From Oscillospiraceae bacterium (lineage in GTDB: Bacteria > Bacillota > Clostridia > Oscillospirales > CAG-272), in contig SVSH01000019.1 of assembly GCA_015064395.1 (NCBI GenBank), forward strand, positions 1-37,539: a DNA stretch of 37,539 nt, written 5' to 3'. Under the pieces are notes generated by a model. That model was not told where the DNA came from. It saw only the letters and a program-made list of their open reading frames with translations, and made no database searches. Position numbers and translations under genes: made by a program. Positions 1 to 7,573 of this stretch are shown in pieces (position 1 is the first letter of the stretch; each line of letters starts with the position of its first letter).

Positions 1-112
1 TCTGTGGTCAAAACATTTTGTCGGTGTCTTTTTGAAAAGGCAAACAGCCGAAAAAGTCAGTGTTTTCAAGGGGTTTCGAGCATTTGAAAAATCAAGAAGC
101 GAAAGCCGCCTG

Positions 113-155
113 CATGCTCCCAAACCAGGCGCGCTACCAACTGCGCTACATCCCG
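113..155 (-). pseudogene. tRNA-Pro(TGG) 5' half, 3' half not recognisable
   Basis: Read on the minus strand from 155, 43 bases follow tRNA layout: acceptor strand CGGGATG, TA, D arm GCGC-AGTTGGTA-GCGC, then anticodon loop TTTGGGA with anticodon TGG (120-122), so tRNA-Pro. The structure then fails. The anticodon stem CCTGG faces GCATG with two mismatches, and no TTCGA-type T loop or closing CATCCCG partner appears between 112 and the window edge. It is a truncated or chimeric remnant, or the 5' exon of a gene interrupted at the anticodon stem whose 3' part lies beyond the window. The 5' half is clear; the cause of the break is not. Confidence 0.6.
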
Positions 156-197
156 TTACCGTACATTATATCAGCTATTTGGGTTTTTGTCAAGAGA

Positions 198-228
198 TTT
201 TGCCCGTCGCAAATGGCGACGGGCAAAA
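198..228. terminator. hairpin terminator after the DUF47 gene
   Basis: A perfect 13-bp stem (TTTTGCCCGTCGC with GCGACGGGCAAAA) and a 5-base loop, starting 14 bases past the stop codon of the minus-strand DUF47 gene. The stem ends in A/T tracts on both sides, so it may work in both directions, although the U-run on the minus strand is short. Confidence 0.65.
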
Positions 229-242
229 TTATTGTATGAGTA

Positions 243-866
243 TCAGGTGTTTTTCATGATGACCGTCTCGACGCAATCGCCTACGTGCTCGCAGGCGTCG
301 GCGCAGGCCTCCAGGCAGTCGTAGATCTCGCGCCAGGAGATGATATCCAGTACGTCGGTACAATGGTCACGCAGGTTGTATACGGCGAGCAGATACAAGC
401 GGTCGCATTCCTCCTCGACGTGGTTGAGCTCGACGATCATGTCGTGCAGCTTGGTCGATTTTTTGAAGTTGACAAACTCTACCATAATGTCCTTCATCAG
501 TGCACAGCAGCTCTCCAGCTTGCGGGCAAATTCGACCGCATCGGGAAGGACGGCGGTGATGCGGTTCATGTAGAAGCGTTGGAGCACTTCCTCAATATTA
601 TCGGTGACGTCGTCAATGTTGTGACTGATGAGATCGAGGTCCTCGCGGTCGATGGGAGTGACAAAAGCCTTGGCGAGCGCGGCGGACATCTCGTGCTTTT
701 TGCCGTCACCCTCGTGCTCGATGGCGTGCATGCTCTCCAACATAGTGGACAGCCGGGATGCGTCATAGCCGGCCAGACATTCGACCAGGTAGTGAGCGGC
801 GAGACAGGATTGCTCGGTCGCGGCGATAAAATTTTCAAAATAGAAGCGATCTGCTTTGTTTGCCAT
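243..866 (-). CDS. DUF47 / PhoU-like phosphate transport partner
   Basis: 207-residue, all-helical, acidic protein with no signal peptide or membrane segment. Sequence and length match the DUF47 (PhoU-like, TIGR00153-type) family, thought to regulate PiT phosphate permeases from the cytoplasm. Family-typical stretches are the early aromatic segment (FYFENFIAATEQS), the helix MHAIEHEGDGKKHEM with regularly spaced acidic and His residues, and DREDLDLISHNIDDVTDNIEE in the middle. The start is set by AAAGGA upstream of ATG 866. It lies 34 bases downstream of the PiT gene on the same strand, the usual pit-DUF47 pair, so cotranscription is expected. The link to phosphate uptake rests on family and context. 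Confidence 0.9.
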   Translation of the reverse strand: MANKADRFYFENFIAATEQSCLAAHYLVECLAGYDASRLSTMLESMHAIEHEGDGKKHEMSAALAKAFVTPIDREDLDLISHNIDDVTDNIEEVLQRFYMNRITAVLPDAVEFARKLESCCALMKDIMVEFVNFKKSTKLHDMIVELNHVEEECDRLYLLAVYNLRDHCTDVLDIISWREIYDCLEACADACEHVGDCVETVIMKNT

Positions 867-900
867 GATGGATCATTCCTTTCCTTTTGTCAAATGGATA

Positions 901-1947
901 TCAGAAAATAAACATAAATAGTTTGGTCATCAAAAAGCTGATGAGACCGCAGCCGGGGAAGGTCAGCACCCAGGTCAGGCACATTTCCTTAACGACGCCG
1001 AAGTTGATGGCCTTCACGTTTCTCACGGCGCCGACACCCATGATAGCGGTCGTCTTGGCGTGGGTGGTGGAGACGGGAAGACTGAACAGCGAGCACAGAA
1101 GAAGTGACGACGAGGCCGCCAGGTCAGCCGAGAAGCCTTGATACTTTTCCAGCTTGACCATGTCCATGCCGACCGACTTGATGATCTTTTTGCCGCCGAT
1201 GGCCGTGCCCAGGCCCATGAGGAGGGCACACAGCACCATGATCCAGGGGGTGGGCTCAAGCCCCTGTGGAATGGCCTGTCCCTGCGACATAAACATACAA
1301 AGAATGATGATGCCCATGAATTTCTGACCGTCCTGTGCGCCGTGCATAAAGGCGGAATAGGCCGCGCCTGCGATCTGGGCGTATTTGAAGATGGGCTCGG
1401 AGCGTCTGCGCTCCACGTGGAAGAACAGCTTGGTGACCAGCTTGCACACCAGCCAGCCAAGGCCGAAGCCGAGGGTGACCGAAATGACGATGCCGTACAG
1501 CACCTTGACCCACTCGCTGCCGTTGACGGCCTCAAAGCTGCCGTGAAGAGCGATGGCACTGCCTGTAAGTCCCGCGATCAAGGCGTGGGATTCGCTGGTG
1601 GGGATGCCGAACACGAAGGCAAGAGTCGCCCAGGTGACGATGGCAAACATGGCGGCCGAGAGAGCGATGATGGCTTCCTCGGAGTTTTGACCGAAATCCA
1701 CCATGTTGGTGATGGTCTGGGCGACCTTGGGGCTGAGCAGCGTCATGACGTAGACACCGAGGAAGTTGAACACGGCGGCCATGAGAATGGCGGCGCGTGC
1801 CGACATACAGCGGGTGACGACACAGGTGGCAATGGCGTTGGGGGCATCCGTCCAGCCGTTGACCAAAATGACCCCCAGTGTCAAAAAGACGGACACCAAA
1901 AGCAGGGGGGTCTGCATCATTTGATTGATAAAATCTTGAATTTCCAT
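901..1947 (-). CDS. pit: PiT-family inorganic phosphate permease
   Basis: 348-residue, strongly hydrophobic membrane protein. It has the two PiT half-repeats: near the N terminus GWTDAPNAIATCVVTR (the GANDVANA-like motif) with SESHALIAGL following, and near the C terminus PVSTTHAKTTAIMGVGAVR. About ten membrane segments are visible, split by a basic cytoplasmic stretch (VERRRSEP). PiT proteins take up metal-phosphate with protons or sodium across the inner membrane. The length fits the short bacterial PiT type. ATG 1947 follows GAGGT with suitable spacing, and a consensus promoter lies just upstream. The DUF47 gene follows 34 bases downstream. Confidence 0.93.
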   Translation of the reverse strand: MEIQDFINQMMQTPLLLVSVFLTLGVILVNGWTDAPNAIATCVVTRCMSARAAILMAAVFNFLGVYVMTLLSPKVAQTITNMVDFGQNSEEAIIALSAAMFAIVTWATLAFVFGIPTSESHALIAGLTGSAIALHGSFEAVNGSEWVKVLYGIVISVTLGFGLGWLVCKLVTKLFFHVERRRSEPIFKYAQIAGAAYSAFMHGAQDGQKFMGIIILCMFMSQGQAIPQGLEPTPWIMVLCALLMGLGTAIGGKKIIKSVGMDMVKLEKYQGFSADLAASSSLLLCSLFSLPVSTTHAKTTAIMGVGAVRNVKAINFGVVKEMCLTWVLTFPGCGLISFLMTKLFMFIF

Positions 1948-1989
1948 AGGCGATACCTCGTATTGGGGTGGGGCGCGGAGAGTACCATT

Positions 1990-2018
1990 ATTATACTAAA
2001 CAAAGCTGTGAAAGTCAA
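1990..2018 (-). promoter_or_regulatory. sigma-A promoter for pit-DUF47
   Basis: On the minus strand TTGACT (2013-2018), 17 bases, TATAAT (1990-1995). It is placed just upstream of the pit start and downstream of the terminator of the preceding gene. Confidence 0.8.
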
Positions 2019-2030
2019 GAACGGGCAAAA

Positions 2031-2054
2031 GAAAAAGCCCGCGTGTGCGGGCTT
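2031..2054 (-). terminator. intrinsic terminator of the membrane-protein pair
   Basis: On the minus strand AAGCCCGC, loop ACAC, GCGGGCTT, followed by a U-rich run (TTTCTTTT). It starts four bases past the stop codon of the 2058-2564 gene. Confidence 0.85.
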
Positions 2055-2057
2055 GGA

Positions 2058-2564
2058 TTACGGTATGAGTTCGGTCGGGAGCGTTTCCTCCTCCCGCTCG
2101 GGCAGCGGCCCGCCTTGCTTGATATTCAATATATTCATCACCAGCGACAGGATCGGCAAGGCAAGTATTGCGGCGAAGATAAGGGGGAGGGTGGGGGCGT
2201 TTGCCGAGAAAAGGGAGGTGACAAAGGGGAAAAAGAGAAACTCGGCAAAGAGAATGTCGAATATAAGGCCGGCAATGGCCAACTTGCGGTTTCTCTTGAA
2301 GATGTTGATACAGGAAAGAAGCAGCGGAACTGCGGCAAACACCGAAGCAAGAACAGCGCCCAAGAAAACGAAGACCATAGCCGCCACGACGATGCCGACG
2401 GCGAGCAGGCCAATGAGCGGGATGCTCGTTTCCACCGATTCGCCCGAGGGCTCAAGATTTTGCATGTTGGTATAAAAAGAAACGGCGACCAGAACGGTGA
2501 TGATAAACAGAATGGCATAACAAACCGTGGGAATGATATGGCGCGGGGCGAGCTTTGGCTTCAT
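2058..2564 (-). CDS. small multi-pass membrane protein, paralogue of the next gene
   Basis: 168 residues, function unknown. Four to five hydrophobic segments (about 10-31, 48-85, 95-117, 122-148), a polar N terminus and an acidic C-terminal tail (EREEETLP). The frame is open further upstream, but AAGGAGG lies just before ATG 2564. That start gives an N terminus, MKPKLAPRHIIPTVCYA, identical to the neighbouring protein. The two proteins also share the pre-C-terminal motif MNI-x-NI and the same segment layout, so they are a tandem duplication. I recognise no catalytic motif. Transport, signalling or a structural role are all possible. Confidence 0.8.
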   Translation of the reverse strand: MKPKLAPRHIIPTVCYAILFIITVLVAVSFYTNMQNLEPSGESVETSIPLIGLLAVGIVVAAMVFVFLGAVLASVFAAVPLLLSCINIFKRNRKLAIAGLIFDILFAEFLFFPFVTSLFSANAPTLPLIFAAILALPILSLVMNILNIKQGGPLPEREEETLPTELIP

Positions 2565-2596
2565 GGCGGCGTCCTCCTTGCTGCGGATGAATACTT

Positions 2597-3082
2597 TTAT
2601 GTAACGGATTCTTCTGTTGCTTCGGGAGTGGGGATTGGATGATTGTGCATGATATTCCGTATGTTCATCGCCAGCGGCAAGGCGCAGAGGATCAGGCCCG
2701 GGATGCCGACAATGAGGGGTGTGAAGCTCGTAAAGTCGGGAAATACCGCGAACAGACATCCCAGATAGACCTGGCACCAGGAGATGTCGTAGATGAGGCA
2801 GGCGATGGCCGGGATGCGTCTTCGCCAGGCAATGTTGATGGAGGAAAGCACCAGAGGGGGAAGCGTGACAAGGGCGCCTCCGATGCCGATGATGAGGAGA
2901 ATCCCCTTGATTGCTACAGCAAAACCGAGAATGATGAGCCCTGCAAAGCCGGAGCCCTGCAAATTCTCGGTGTCTATAAACTCATATTGGAAGGCGAGCA
3001 GGGCGATGAGAATATAGCCCACAAGCAAAAGGGCATAGCAAACGGTGGGAATGATATGGCGCGGGGCGAGCTTGGGCTTCAT
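2597..3082 (-). CDS. small multi-pass membrane protein, paralogue of the preceding gene
   Basis: 161 residues with about four membrane segments. It begins with the same MKPKLAPRHIIPTVCYA stretch as the gene at 2058-2564 and has the related C-terminal motif LPLAMNIRNIMHN. Outside these ends the two differ widely. AAAGGAGG precedes ATG 3082 and a perfect sigma-A promoter lies upstream. Only 32 bases separate the genes, so this is the first gene of a two-gene operon. Function is unknown. The pair is transcribed divergently from an ABC exporter, which hints at a shared role but does not show one. Confidence 0.8.
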   Translation of the reverse strand: MKPKLAPRHIIPTVCYALLLVGYILIALLAFQYEFIDTENLQGSGFAGLIILGFAVAIKGILLIIGIGGALVTLPPLVLSSINIAWRRRIPAIACLIYDISWCQVYLGCLFAVFPDFTSFTPLIVGIPGLILCALPLAMNIRNIMHNHPIPTPEATEESVT

Positions 3083-3111
3083 GGCACTATCCTCCTTTTC
3101 TTTCTCATTTT

Positions 3112-3140
3112 ATTATACTATGCCGTCTAAAAATTGTCAA
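3112..3140 (-). promoter_or_regulatory. consensus sigma-A promoter, membrane-protein pair
   Basis: On the minus strand TTGACA (3135-3140), 17 bases, TATAAT (3112-3117): a full consensus match. It stands back to back with the ABC exporter promoter. Confidence 0.9.
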
Positions 3141-3176
3141 GAGAATGGAAAAACGCGACAAATGCAACGCACTTTC

Positions 3177-3205
3177 TTGACACATCCCGTCTGATATGAT
3201 AAAAT
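3177..3205 (+). promoter_or_regulatory. sigma-A promoter of the ABC exporter
   Basis: TTGACA (3177-3182), 17 bases, TAAAAT (3200-3205). It implies a leader of about 20 bases containing the ribosome-binding site GGAGG at 3220-3224. Confidence 0.85.
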
Positions 3206-3231
3206 AGTAGTGTGTAGACGGAGGCGAGAAT

Positions 3232-4953
3232 ATGAAGCTGTTAAAACGATTTATGAAATACTACAAGCCGCACACCAAGCTGTTTGTCTTGGATATGCTG
3301 GCGGCGCTGACGGTGGCCCTGTTGGCCGTCGTGTACCCCATGGTGACCCGCACCATGCTCAACGATCTCATCCCCAACAAGCAATATCAGATGATCGTTT
3401 GGGCGGGGCTTGGACTACTTGTGATCTACGTGATCCGTATGCTGCTGCAGTTTTTCATTCAGTACGAAGGTCACATGATGGGCGTTCGTATGCAAGCGCA
3501 GATGCGGAGCGATATGTTCCGGCACCTCGAAAAGCTGCCCTTCAGCTTTTACGACAACAACGAAACGGGCAAGATCATGTCCCGCATGACAAGCGACCTC
3601 ATGGACGTCAGCGAGCTGGCGCACCATGGTCCCGAAAACATTATTATTTCGTCTATCTCTGTCATCGTCTCCTTCGTCTATTTGTTTAGTATCAATCCGT
3701 ACCTGACGCTGATCGTGTTTGCTTGCGTGCCCTTTTTGCTCATCATTGCCATTTCCTTGCGCAAAAAGATGCGAACTGCCTTTAAGGAGAGCCGCCAATC
3801 GACGGCCCAGATCAACGCCGCGCTGGAGAGCAGCATCTCGGGCATTCGCGTGACCAAGGCGTTCACCAACGCCGAAAAGGAAAGCGAGAAGTTCGAGGAA
3901 GGCAATAAGTGGTTCGTCAGCGCCCGTCAAAAGGCTTATCACGCCATGGGGCGCTTCCATTCGGGCACGGCTTTTGTTACCGATATTTTCAACGTTATCG
4001 TCTTGATCGCGGGCGGTCTGTTCTTGTACAACAACTGGATCGAGTGGCCCGATTATTCGGCGTTTGTTGTGTCGATCAACCTGTTTATCTCGCCCGTGAT
4101 GACTATGATCTCCTTTATGGAACAGTTCCAGAACGGTGTGACCGGCTTCGAGCGCTTCCTTGAGATCATGGACACGCCCGTTGAGCAGGATGCGGAAGGG
4201 GCGGTCGACGTCGGTCGTCTGGAGGGGCATATCCGCCTGGAGGACGTGACCTACGGCTATGAGGAGGGCAAGGAGGTTTTGGAGAGCGTCACTCTGGACA
4301 TCGGCAAGGGCAAAAAGTTTGCCCTGGTAGGGCCGAGCGGCGGCGGTAAGACGACCATCTGCCATCTGATCCCCAACTTTTACAAGGTGGAATCGGGGCG
4401 CATTCTCCTGGATGGACAGGATATTCGATCCATCACAATGGACTCTCTGCGCCGCAACATCGGTATCGTACAGCAGGATATTTATCTATTCAACGCCTCT
4501 ATCCGCGACAACATTCTCTACGGGCGCCTGGATGCGACCGAGGAGGAGGTCATTGAGGCGGCCAAGCGAGCCAATATTCATGATTACATCATGACGCTGG
4601 AGAATGGCTACGACACCGTTATCGGCGAGCGCGGCGTGCGCCTGTCGGGCGGACAAAAGCAACGCCTGTCTATCGCTCGCGTCTTCCTCAAGGACCCGGC
4701 CATTCTTATCTTGGACGAAGCGACGAGTGCTTTGGACAACACAACCGAGATCCTCATTCAGGGGGCGCTGGACGAGCTTTGCCGGGGTAGAACGACACTG
4801 GTGGTGGCTCACCGCCTGTCGACCATCCGCAACGCCGATGAGATCGCTGTGATCGCCGGCGGCCGCATCACCGAGCAGGGAAGCCACGACGAGCTGATCG
4901 CCCTCGACGGCACGTATGCCAAGCTGTATCGCGAACAGTTTAGAGAGTCGTAA
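3232..4953 (+). CDS. ABC exporter, fused permease and ATPase
   Basis: 573-residue half-transporter of the multidrug/lipid exporter type, expected to act as a dimer in the inner membrane. Residues 1 to about 310 form six membrane segments with the exporter signature of the coupling region (FYDNNETGKIMSRMTSD). The nucleotide-binding domain has Walker A GPSGGGKTT (367-375), the Q-loop stretch IGIVQQD, signature LSGGQKQR (from 471), Walker B ILILDEATSALD (about 490-502) and the H-loop VVAHRLST. All catalytic residues are present. Length is normal. GGAGG sits 7 bases before ATG 3232. The substrate cannot be read from sequence. Transcribed alone from its own promoter and ended by a fold-back. Confidence 0.93.
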   Translation: MKLLKRFMKYYKPHTKLFVLDMLAALTVALLAVVYPMVTRTMLNDLIPNKQYQMIVWAGLGLLVIYVIRMLLQFFIQYEGHMMGVRMQAQMRSDMFRHLEKLPFSFYDNNETGKIMSRMTSDLMDVSELAHHGPENIIISSISVIVSFVYLFSINPYLTLIVFACVPFLLIIAISLRKKMRTAFKESRQSTAQINAALESSISGIRVTKAFTNAEKESEKFEEGNKWFVSARQKAYHAMGRFHSGTAFVTDIFNVIVLIAGGLFLYNNWIEWPDYSAFVVSINLFISPVMTMISFMEQFQNGVTGFERFLEIMDTPVEQDAEGAVDVGRLEGHIRLEDVTYGYEEGKEVLESVTLDIGKGKKFALVGPSGGGKTTICHLIPNFYKVESGRILLDGQDIRSITMDSLRRNIGIVQQDIYLFNASIRDNILYGRLDATEEEVIEAAKRANIHDYIMTLENGYDTVIGERGVRLSGGQKQRLSIARVFLKDPAILILDEATSALDNTTEILIQGALDELCRGRTTLVVAHRLSTIRNADEIAVIAGGRITEQGSHDELIALDGTYAKLYREQFRES

Positions 4954-4963
4954 AAAGAGAACG

Positions 4964-4997
4964 CTGGGGAAAACTTCTTGAAAGAAGTTTTCCCCAG
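4964..4997 (+). terminator. fold-back terminator-like hairpin after the ABC exporter
   Basis: Arms CTGGGGAAAACTTC and GAAGTTTTCCCCAG with the apex TTGAAA, starting 10 bases after the stop codon. The tail is ACCCTTTTCAAGAACTTT rather than a pure U-run. The same hairpin-plus-tail design recurs after tex and after the histidine phosphatase, so this is also the first module of a repeated element. Confidence 0.65.
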
Positions 4998-5423
4998 ACC
5001 CTTTTCAAGAACTTTATATAAGGGAAAAGAAACATTTGCCCCGGCAACTTCTTCTATCCCTTGTAGGGACCGGCCTCCCGGACGGTCCGTTCCGACCCCA
5101 ACAATAGCTGCCGCAAGCTGCGTGGGACCCTTCCCACTCCGCTCCACAATATTAGATTTGCTCTTGTAGAAGCAGATCGCAATAAAGCAAACCCATCTGC
5201 GGGGTGGGATATATGCCCCGCAGATGGAGAACGCTTGCTAAAGTAAAAGCCCCGCCGTTTGTCGTAAACGGCGGGATGCAGGGGGATCCAAGGGGGAACG
5301 CCTTGGTTCCTTTTCTTTCGCCATTTCTTTGTGGAATAACAAAGAAATGGCATAAATGCTTTTACCGAACGCGTGCGCAGCACAGTGTGAGGCTGTAGGA
5401 GAAGTTGTTTGGGACAATGCGAT
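4964..5423 (+). repeat. modular structured intergenic repeat, copy A
   Basis: Fills the gap between two convergent genes; no convincing protein. In order: fold-back hairpin (4964-4997); block CAACTTCTTCTATCCC with TCCC/GGGA hairpin (5045-5069); GGACCG/CGGTCC hairpin (5067-5088); CCGCAAGCT followed by GTGGGA-CCCT-TCCCAC (5122-5137); an 11-bp hairpin (5194-5226); a 10-bp hairpin CCCGCCGTTT/AAACGGCGGG (5251-5275); hairpin H3 CCAAGG/CCTTGG (5288-5306); hairpin H4 GCCATTTCTTTG/CAAAGAAATGGC (5320-5351); and a tail ending GGCTGTAGGAGAAGT. Module order matches the copies after tex and after the histidine phosphatase. H3, linker and H4 match the copy at 28.7 kb almost base for base. Confidence 0.75.
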
Positions 5424-5450
5424 GAGGTTTTTGAGATGGCGAATAAAAAA

Positions 5451-5479
5451 CAAGGGAGCTTTCTTTGAAAGCTCCCTTG
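5451..5479 (-). terminator. intrinsic terminator of ugpC
   Basis: A perfect 13-bp stem (CAAGGGAGCTTTC/GAAAGCTCCCTTG) with a 3-base loop, followed on the minus strand by TTTTTTATTC. It lies just past the ugpC stop codon. Confidence 0.92.
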
Positions 5480-5493
5480 AAATTTTCATTGGA

Positions 5494-6645
5494 TTAGTGA
5501 GCGATGCAACGCTCGGTGTCCTTGTCGAACAGGTGGATTCTTGCGGTATCAAACGCAACCTGAATCTTGTCACCTGCGCGAGAGGTGGAGCGGGAAGAAA
5601 CGCGAGCGGTCAGCTTAGCCTCATCGCCCACCTTGAGGTACAGATAGATCTCAGCACCCATAAGCTCAGTAACCTCAACGTCAGTATCAACAACGGCGTC
5701 GGGGAACATAGCGAGGTTAGCGGCGTCATCGTGGATGCACTCGGGACGAATGCCGGCGATGATCTCCTTGCCGATGTATTCCTTCACGGCAGGATCGGCT
5801 ACCTTTTCTGCAGGCAGCTTAACCAGCACGGGCTCAACCTGAGGCTTCATGTTGACCTCGGTCACGCGGTCAAATACGAAGTATACGTCCTCACCCTTTG
5901 CTTCCAGACGGCCGTCCAGGAAGTTCATCTGAGGAGTACCGATAAAGCCTGCAACGAACTTGTTGCAAGGAGCATCGTACAGGTTCTGAGGTGTGTCTAC
6001 CTGCTGGATCAGACCGTCCTTCATAACAACGATACGGGTAGCCATGGTCATAGCCTCGACCTGGTCGTGCGTAACGTATACGAAGGTGGTAGCAACTCTC
6101 TGGTGCAGCTTGGTCAGCTCGGTTCTCATGGCAGCACGGAGCTTAGCGTCCAGGTTGGACAGAGGCTCGTCGAGCAAGAAGACGGCAGGGTTACGAACGA
6201 TTGCACGACCCAGAGCAACACGCTGCTTCTGACCACCGGACAGAGCCTTGGGCTTACGGTCGAGCAGGTGGGTGATATCCAAAACGCGGGCAGCATCCTC
6301 AACGCGTCTCTTGATTTCTTCCTTCGGCGTCTTGTTCAGCTTCAGACCGAATGCCATGTTCTCAAATACGGTCATATGGGGGTACAGAGCGTAGTTCTGG
6401 AACACCATCGCGATCTTTCTGTCCTTGGGAGCAACGTCGTTGACCAGACGGTCGCCGATGAACAGCTCACCCTCGGTAATCTCCTCCAGACCTGCGATCA
6501 TACGCAGTGTCGTGGACTTACCACAACCGGAAGGGCCGACCAGAACGAGGAATTCCTTGTCCTTGACTTCGAGGTTGAAGTCGGAAACGGCGGTAACGCC
6601 ACCGGGATACTTCTTGTAAATGTGACGAAGGGAAATGCTTGCCAT
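5494..6645 (-). CDS. ugpC: sugar ABC transporter ATPase, UgpC/MsmK type
   Basis: 383-residue cytoplasmic ATPase that powers binding-protein-dependent sugar import (CUT1 family). Walker [10 protein letters not shown] (37-45), Q-loop [12 protein letters not shown] (about 80-91), signature LSGGQKQR (135-142), Walker B with catalytic Glu in [10 protein letters not shown] (157-166), and the H-loop His in VTHDQ (193) are all intact. Residues from about 240 form the C-terminal OB-type regulatory domain of the MalK/UgpC group. AGGAGG precedes ATG 6645. No permease or binding-protein genes are adjacent. That fits a shared ATPase serving several sugar transporters, as known for MsmX/MsmK (inference). 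It has its own terminator and is monocistronic. Confidence 0.92.
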   Translation of the reverse strand: MASISLRHIYKKYPGGVTAVSDFNLEVKDKEFLVLVGPSGCGKSTTLRMIAGLEEITEGELFIGDRLVNDVAPKDRKIAMVFQNYALYPHMTVFENMAFGLKLNKTPKEEIKRRVEDAARVLDITHLLDRKPKALSGGQKQRVALGRAIVRNPAVFLLDEPLSNLDAKLRAAMRTELTKLHQRVATTFVYVTHDQVEAMTMATRIVVMKDGLIQQVDTPQNLYDAPCNKFVAGFIGTPQMNFLDGRLEAKGEDVYFVFDRVTEVNMKPQVEPVLVKLPAEKVADPAVKEYIGKEIIAGIRPECIHDDAANLAMFPDAVVDTDVEVTELMGAEIYLYLKVGDEAKLTARVSSRSTSRAGDKIQVAFDTARIHLFDKDTERCIAH

Positions 6646-6710
6646 TGAATATAACCTCCTGAATTTATGACATATGTAGCACTATGACATTCTAATAGTA
6701 TTGCTATATT

Positions 6711-6739
6711 ATTGTACCAAATTTTGTGTGAATTGGGAA
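6711..6739 (-). promoter_or_regulatory. possible sigma-A promoter of ugpC
   Basis: On the minus strand TTCCCA (6734-6739), 17 bases, TACAAT (6711-6716). The -35 is weak (4 of 6). The leader would be about 60 bases. Confidence 0.4.
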
Positions 6740-6867
6740 GTGGGACATTCCCCAAAATTCGAGTGGTCAAATTGTGCAAGTGTGACAAATGGGTAAGAAC
6801 AAAGTGTGAATAAGCGGCGGGAATAGAATTCCGTTTTTAATAAATTAAAAACGGAAGAAAGGTGATC

Positions 6868-7319
6868 AAGCTTCTTTTCCTACGGGCTCGCACAACGCGC
6901 TCGCTGTACCAGCTTTTTGATGCTACTTCTTGCTACGCGGCAAGAAGTAGCCAAGAAACGCGCCCAGGCGTTCCCCCTGGGAACCCCCTGCCCGTGCCGC
7001 TCTACATAGAGAAGGACGAGAGGTCACATAAACGCTCCCTGTGCTGTGCCTCAACTTTACTCTCCACGAGCGGCAGGTGAAGGATGGACAAGGGATTTTA
7101 GTATTGTGGAGTGAGTGGGGATGGGCCCACAACACGATTCTAACCTCGTAGAGAAGAAGGGGCAGGGGCCCCACTTCTTGCGGGAGCTATTCTTTTGAAC
7201 AGCGAAGTTCTTTCCCATACAGGGATAGGAGAAGTTGCAAGGGCGAGTTCTGTTTTTCTTTTAATTAAAGTTCTTAAAGGGGGTATGGGGGAACCTTCTT
7301 TCAAGAAGTTTCCCCCATA
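6868..7319 (-). repeat. modular structured intergenic repeat, copy B
   Basis: Occupies the gap between tex and ugpC and reads on the minus strand in the same module order as copy A. Fold-back hairpin straight after the tex stop (7284-7319); block CAACTTCTCCTATCCC (around 7220-7237); GGGGC-CCCT-GCCCC hairpin (7159-7172); CTCCACAAT; long-range stem TGCCGCTC/GAGCGGCA (6995-7002 with 7068-7075); H3 CCCAGG/CCTGGG (6963-6981); linker with TTTCTTGG; H4 GCTACTTCTTG/CAAGAAGTAGC (6922-6951); tail GTAGGAAAAGAAGC. The interior of the long stem (GTTGAGGCACAGCAC, then TTTATGTGA) also occurs in the copy at 28.6 kb. No protein-coding gene seen. Confidence 0.75.
7284..7319 (-). terminator. fold-back terminator-like hairpin after tex
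   Basis: On the minus strand TATGGGGGAA and TTCCCCCATA pair around an inner AACTTCTTGAAAGAAG stem with one mismatch, five bases after the tex stop. The tail ACCCCCTTTAAGAACTTT matches the tails of the equivalent hairpins near 4.98 and 11.23 kb. Confidence 0.65.
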
Positions 7320-7324
7320 GTACC

Positions 7325-7573
7325 TTATTCCTTTTTACTCTTCATCGACAGAGAAATTCTCTTTTTCTTCACGTCGACGGCGAGGACGCGGACGGTGACG
7401 ACGTCGCCGACCGAGACGACCTCGGAGGGGTGCTTGACGAAGCGATCGGACAGCTCGGAGATGTGGACAAGTCCGTCCTGATGCACGCCGATGTCCACGA
7501 ACGCGCCGAAGTCAATGACGTTACGGACGGTGCCCCTGAGCATCATGTCGGGCTTGAGGTCGGACAGGTCCAT
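7325..7573 (-). CDS. tex: Tex C-terminal S1 domain, split off by a frameshift
   Basis: 82 residues that form one S1 RNA-binding domain: [21 protein letters not shown], then [18 protein letters not shown] and ISLSMK at the end. This is the normal C terminus of Tex, not a separate gene. It overlaps the N-terminal part in another frame. The ATG at 7573 lies inside what should be continuous coding sequence ([13 protein letters not shown]). Restoring one base in the five-G run at 7592-7596 (plus strand) joins it to the upstream part and gives 719 residues, the usual Tex length. No ribosome-binding site is seen for independent translation. Confidence 0.85.
   Translation of the reverse strand: MDLSDLKPDMMLRGTVRNVIDFGAFVDIGVHQDGLVHISELSDRFVKHPSEVVSVGDVVTVRVLAVDVKKKRISLSMKSKKE

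Noticed and set aside
2565-2777. N-terminal extension of the first membrane-protein gene
   Set aside because: It overlaps the paralogue's coding region in another frame, and the internal ATG at 2564 has AAGGAGG and the shared N terminus.
5194-5351. Successive hairpins considered as a CRISPR array
   Set aside because: The repeats are not identical, spacing is irregular and no cas genes lie nearby.
5356-6648. A 430-codon plus-strand frame opposite ugpC
   Set aside because: ugpC carries every ABC ATPase motif on the other strand. The antisense frame has none and begins inside a repeat.
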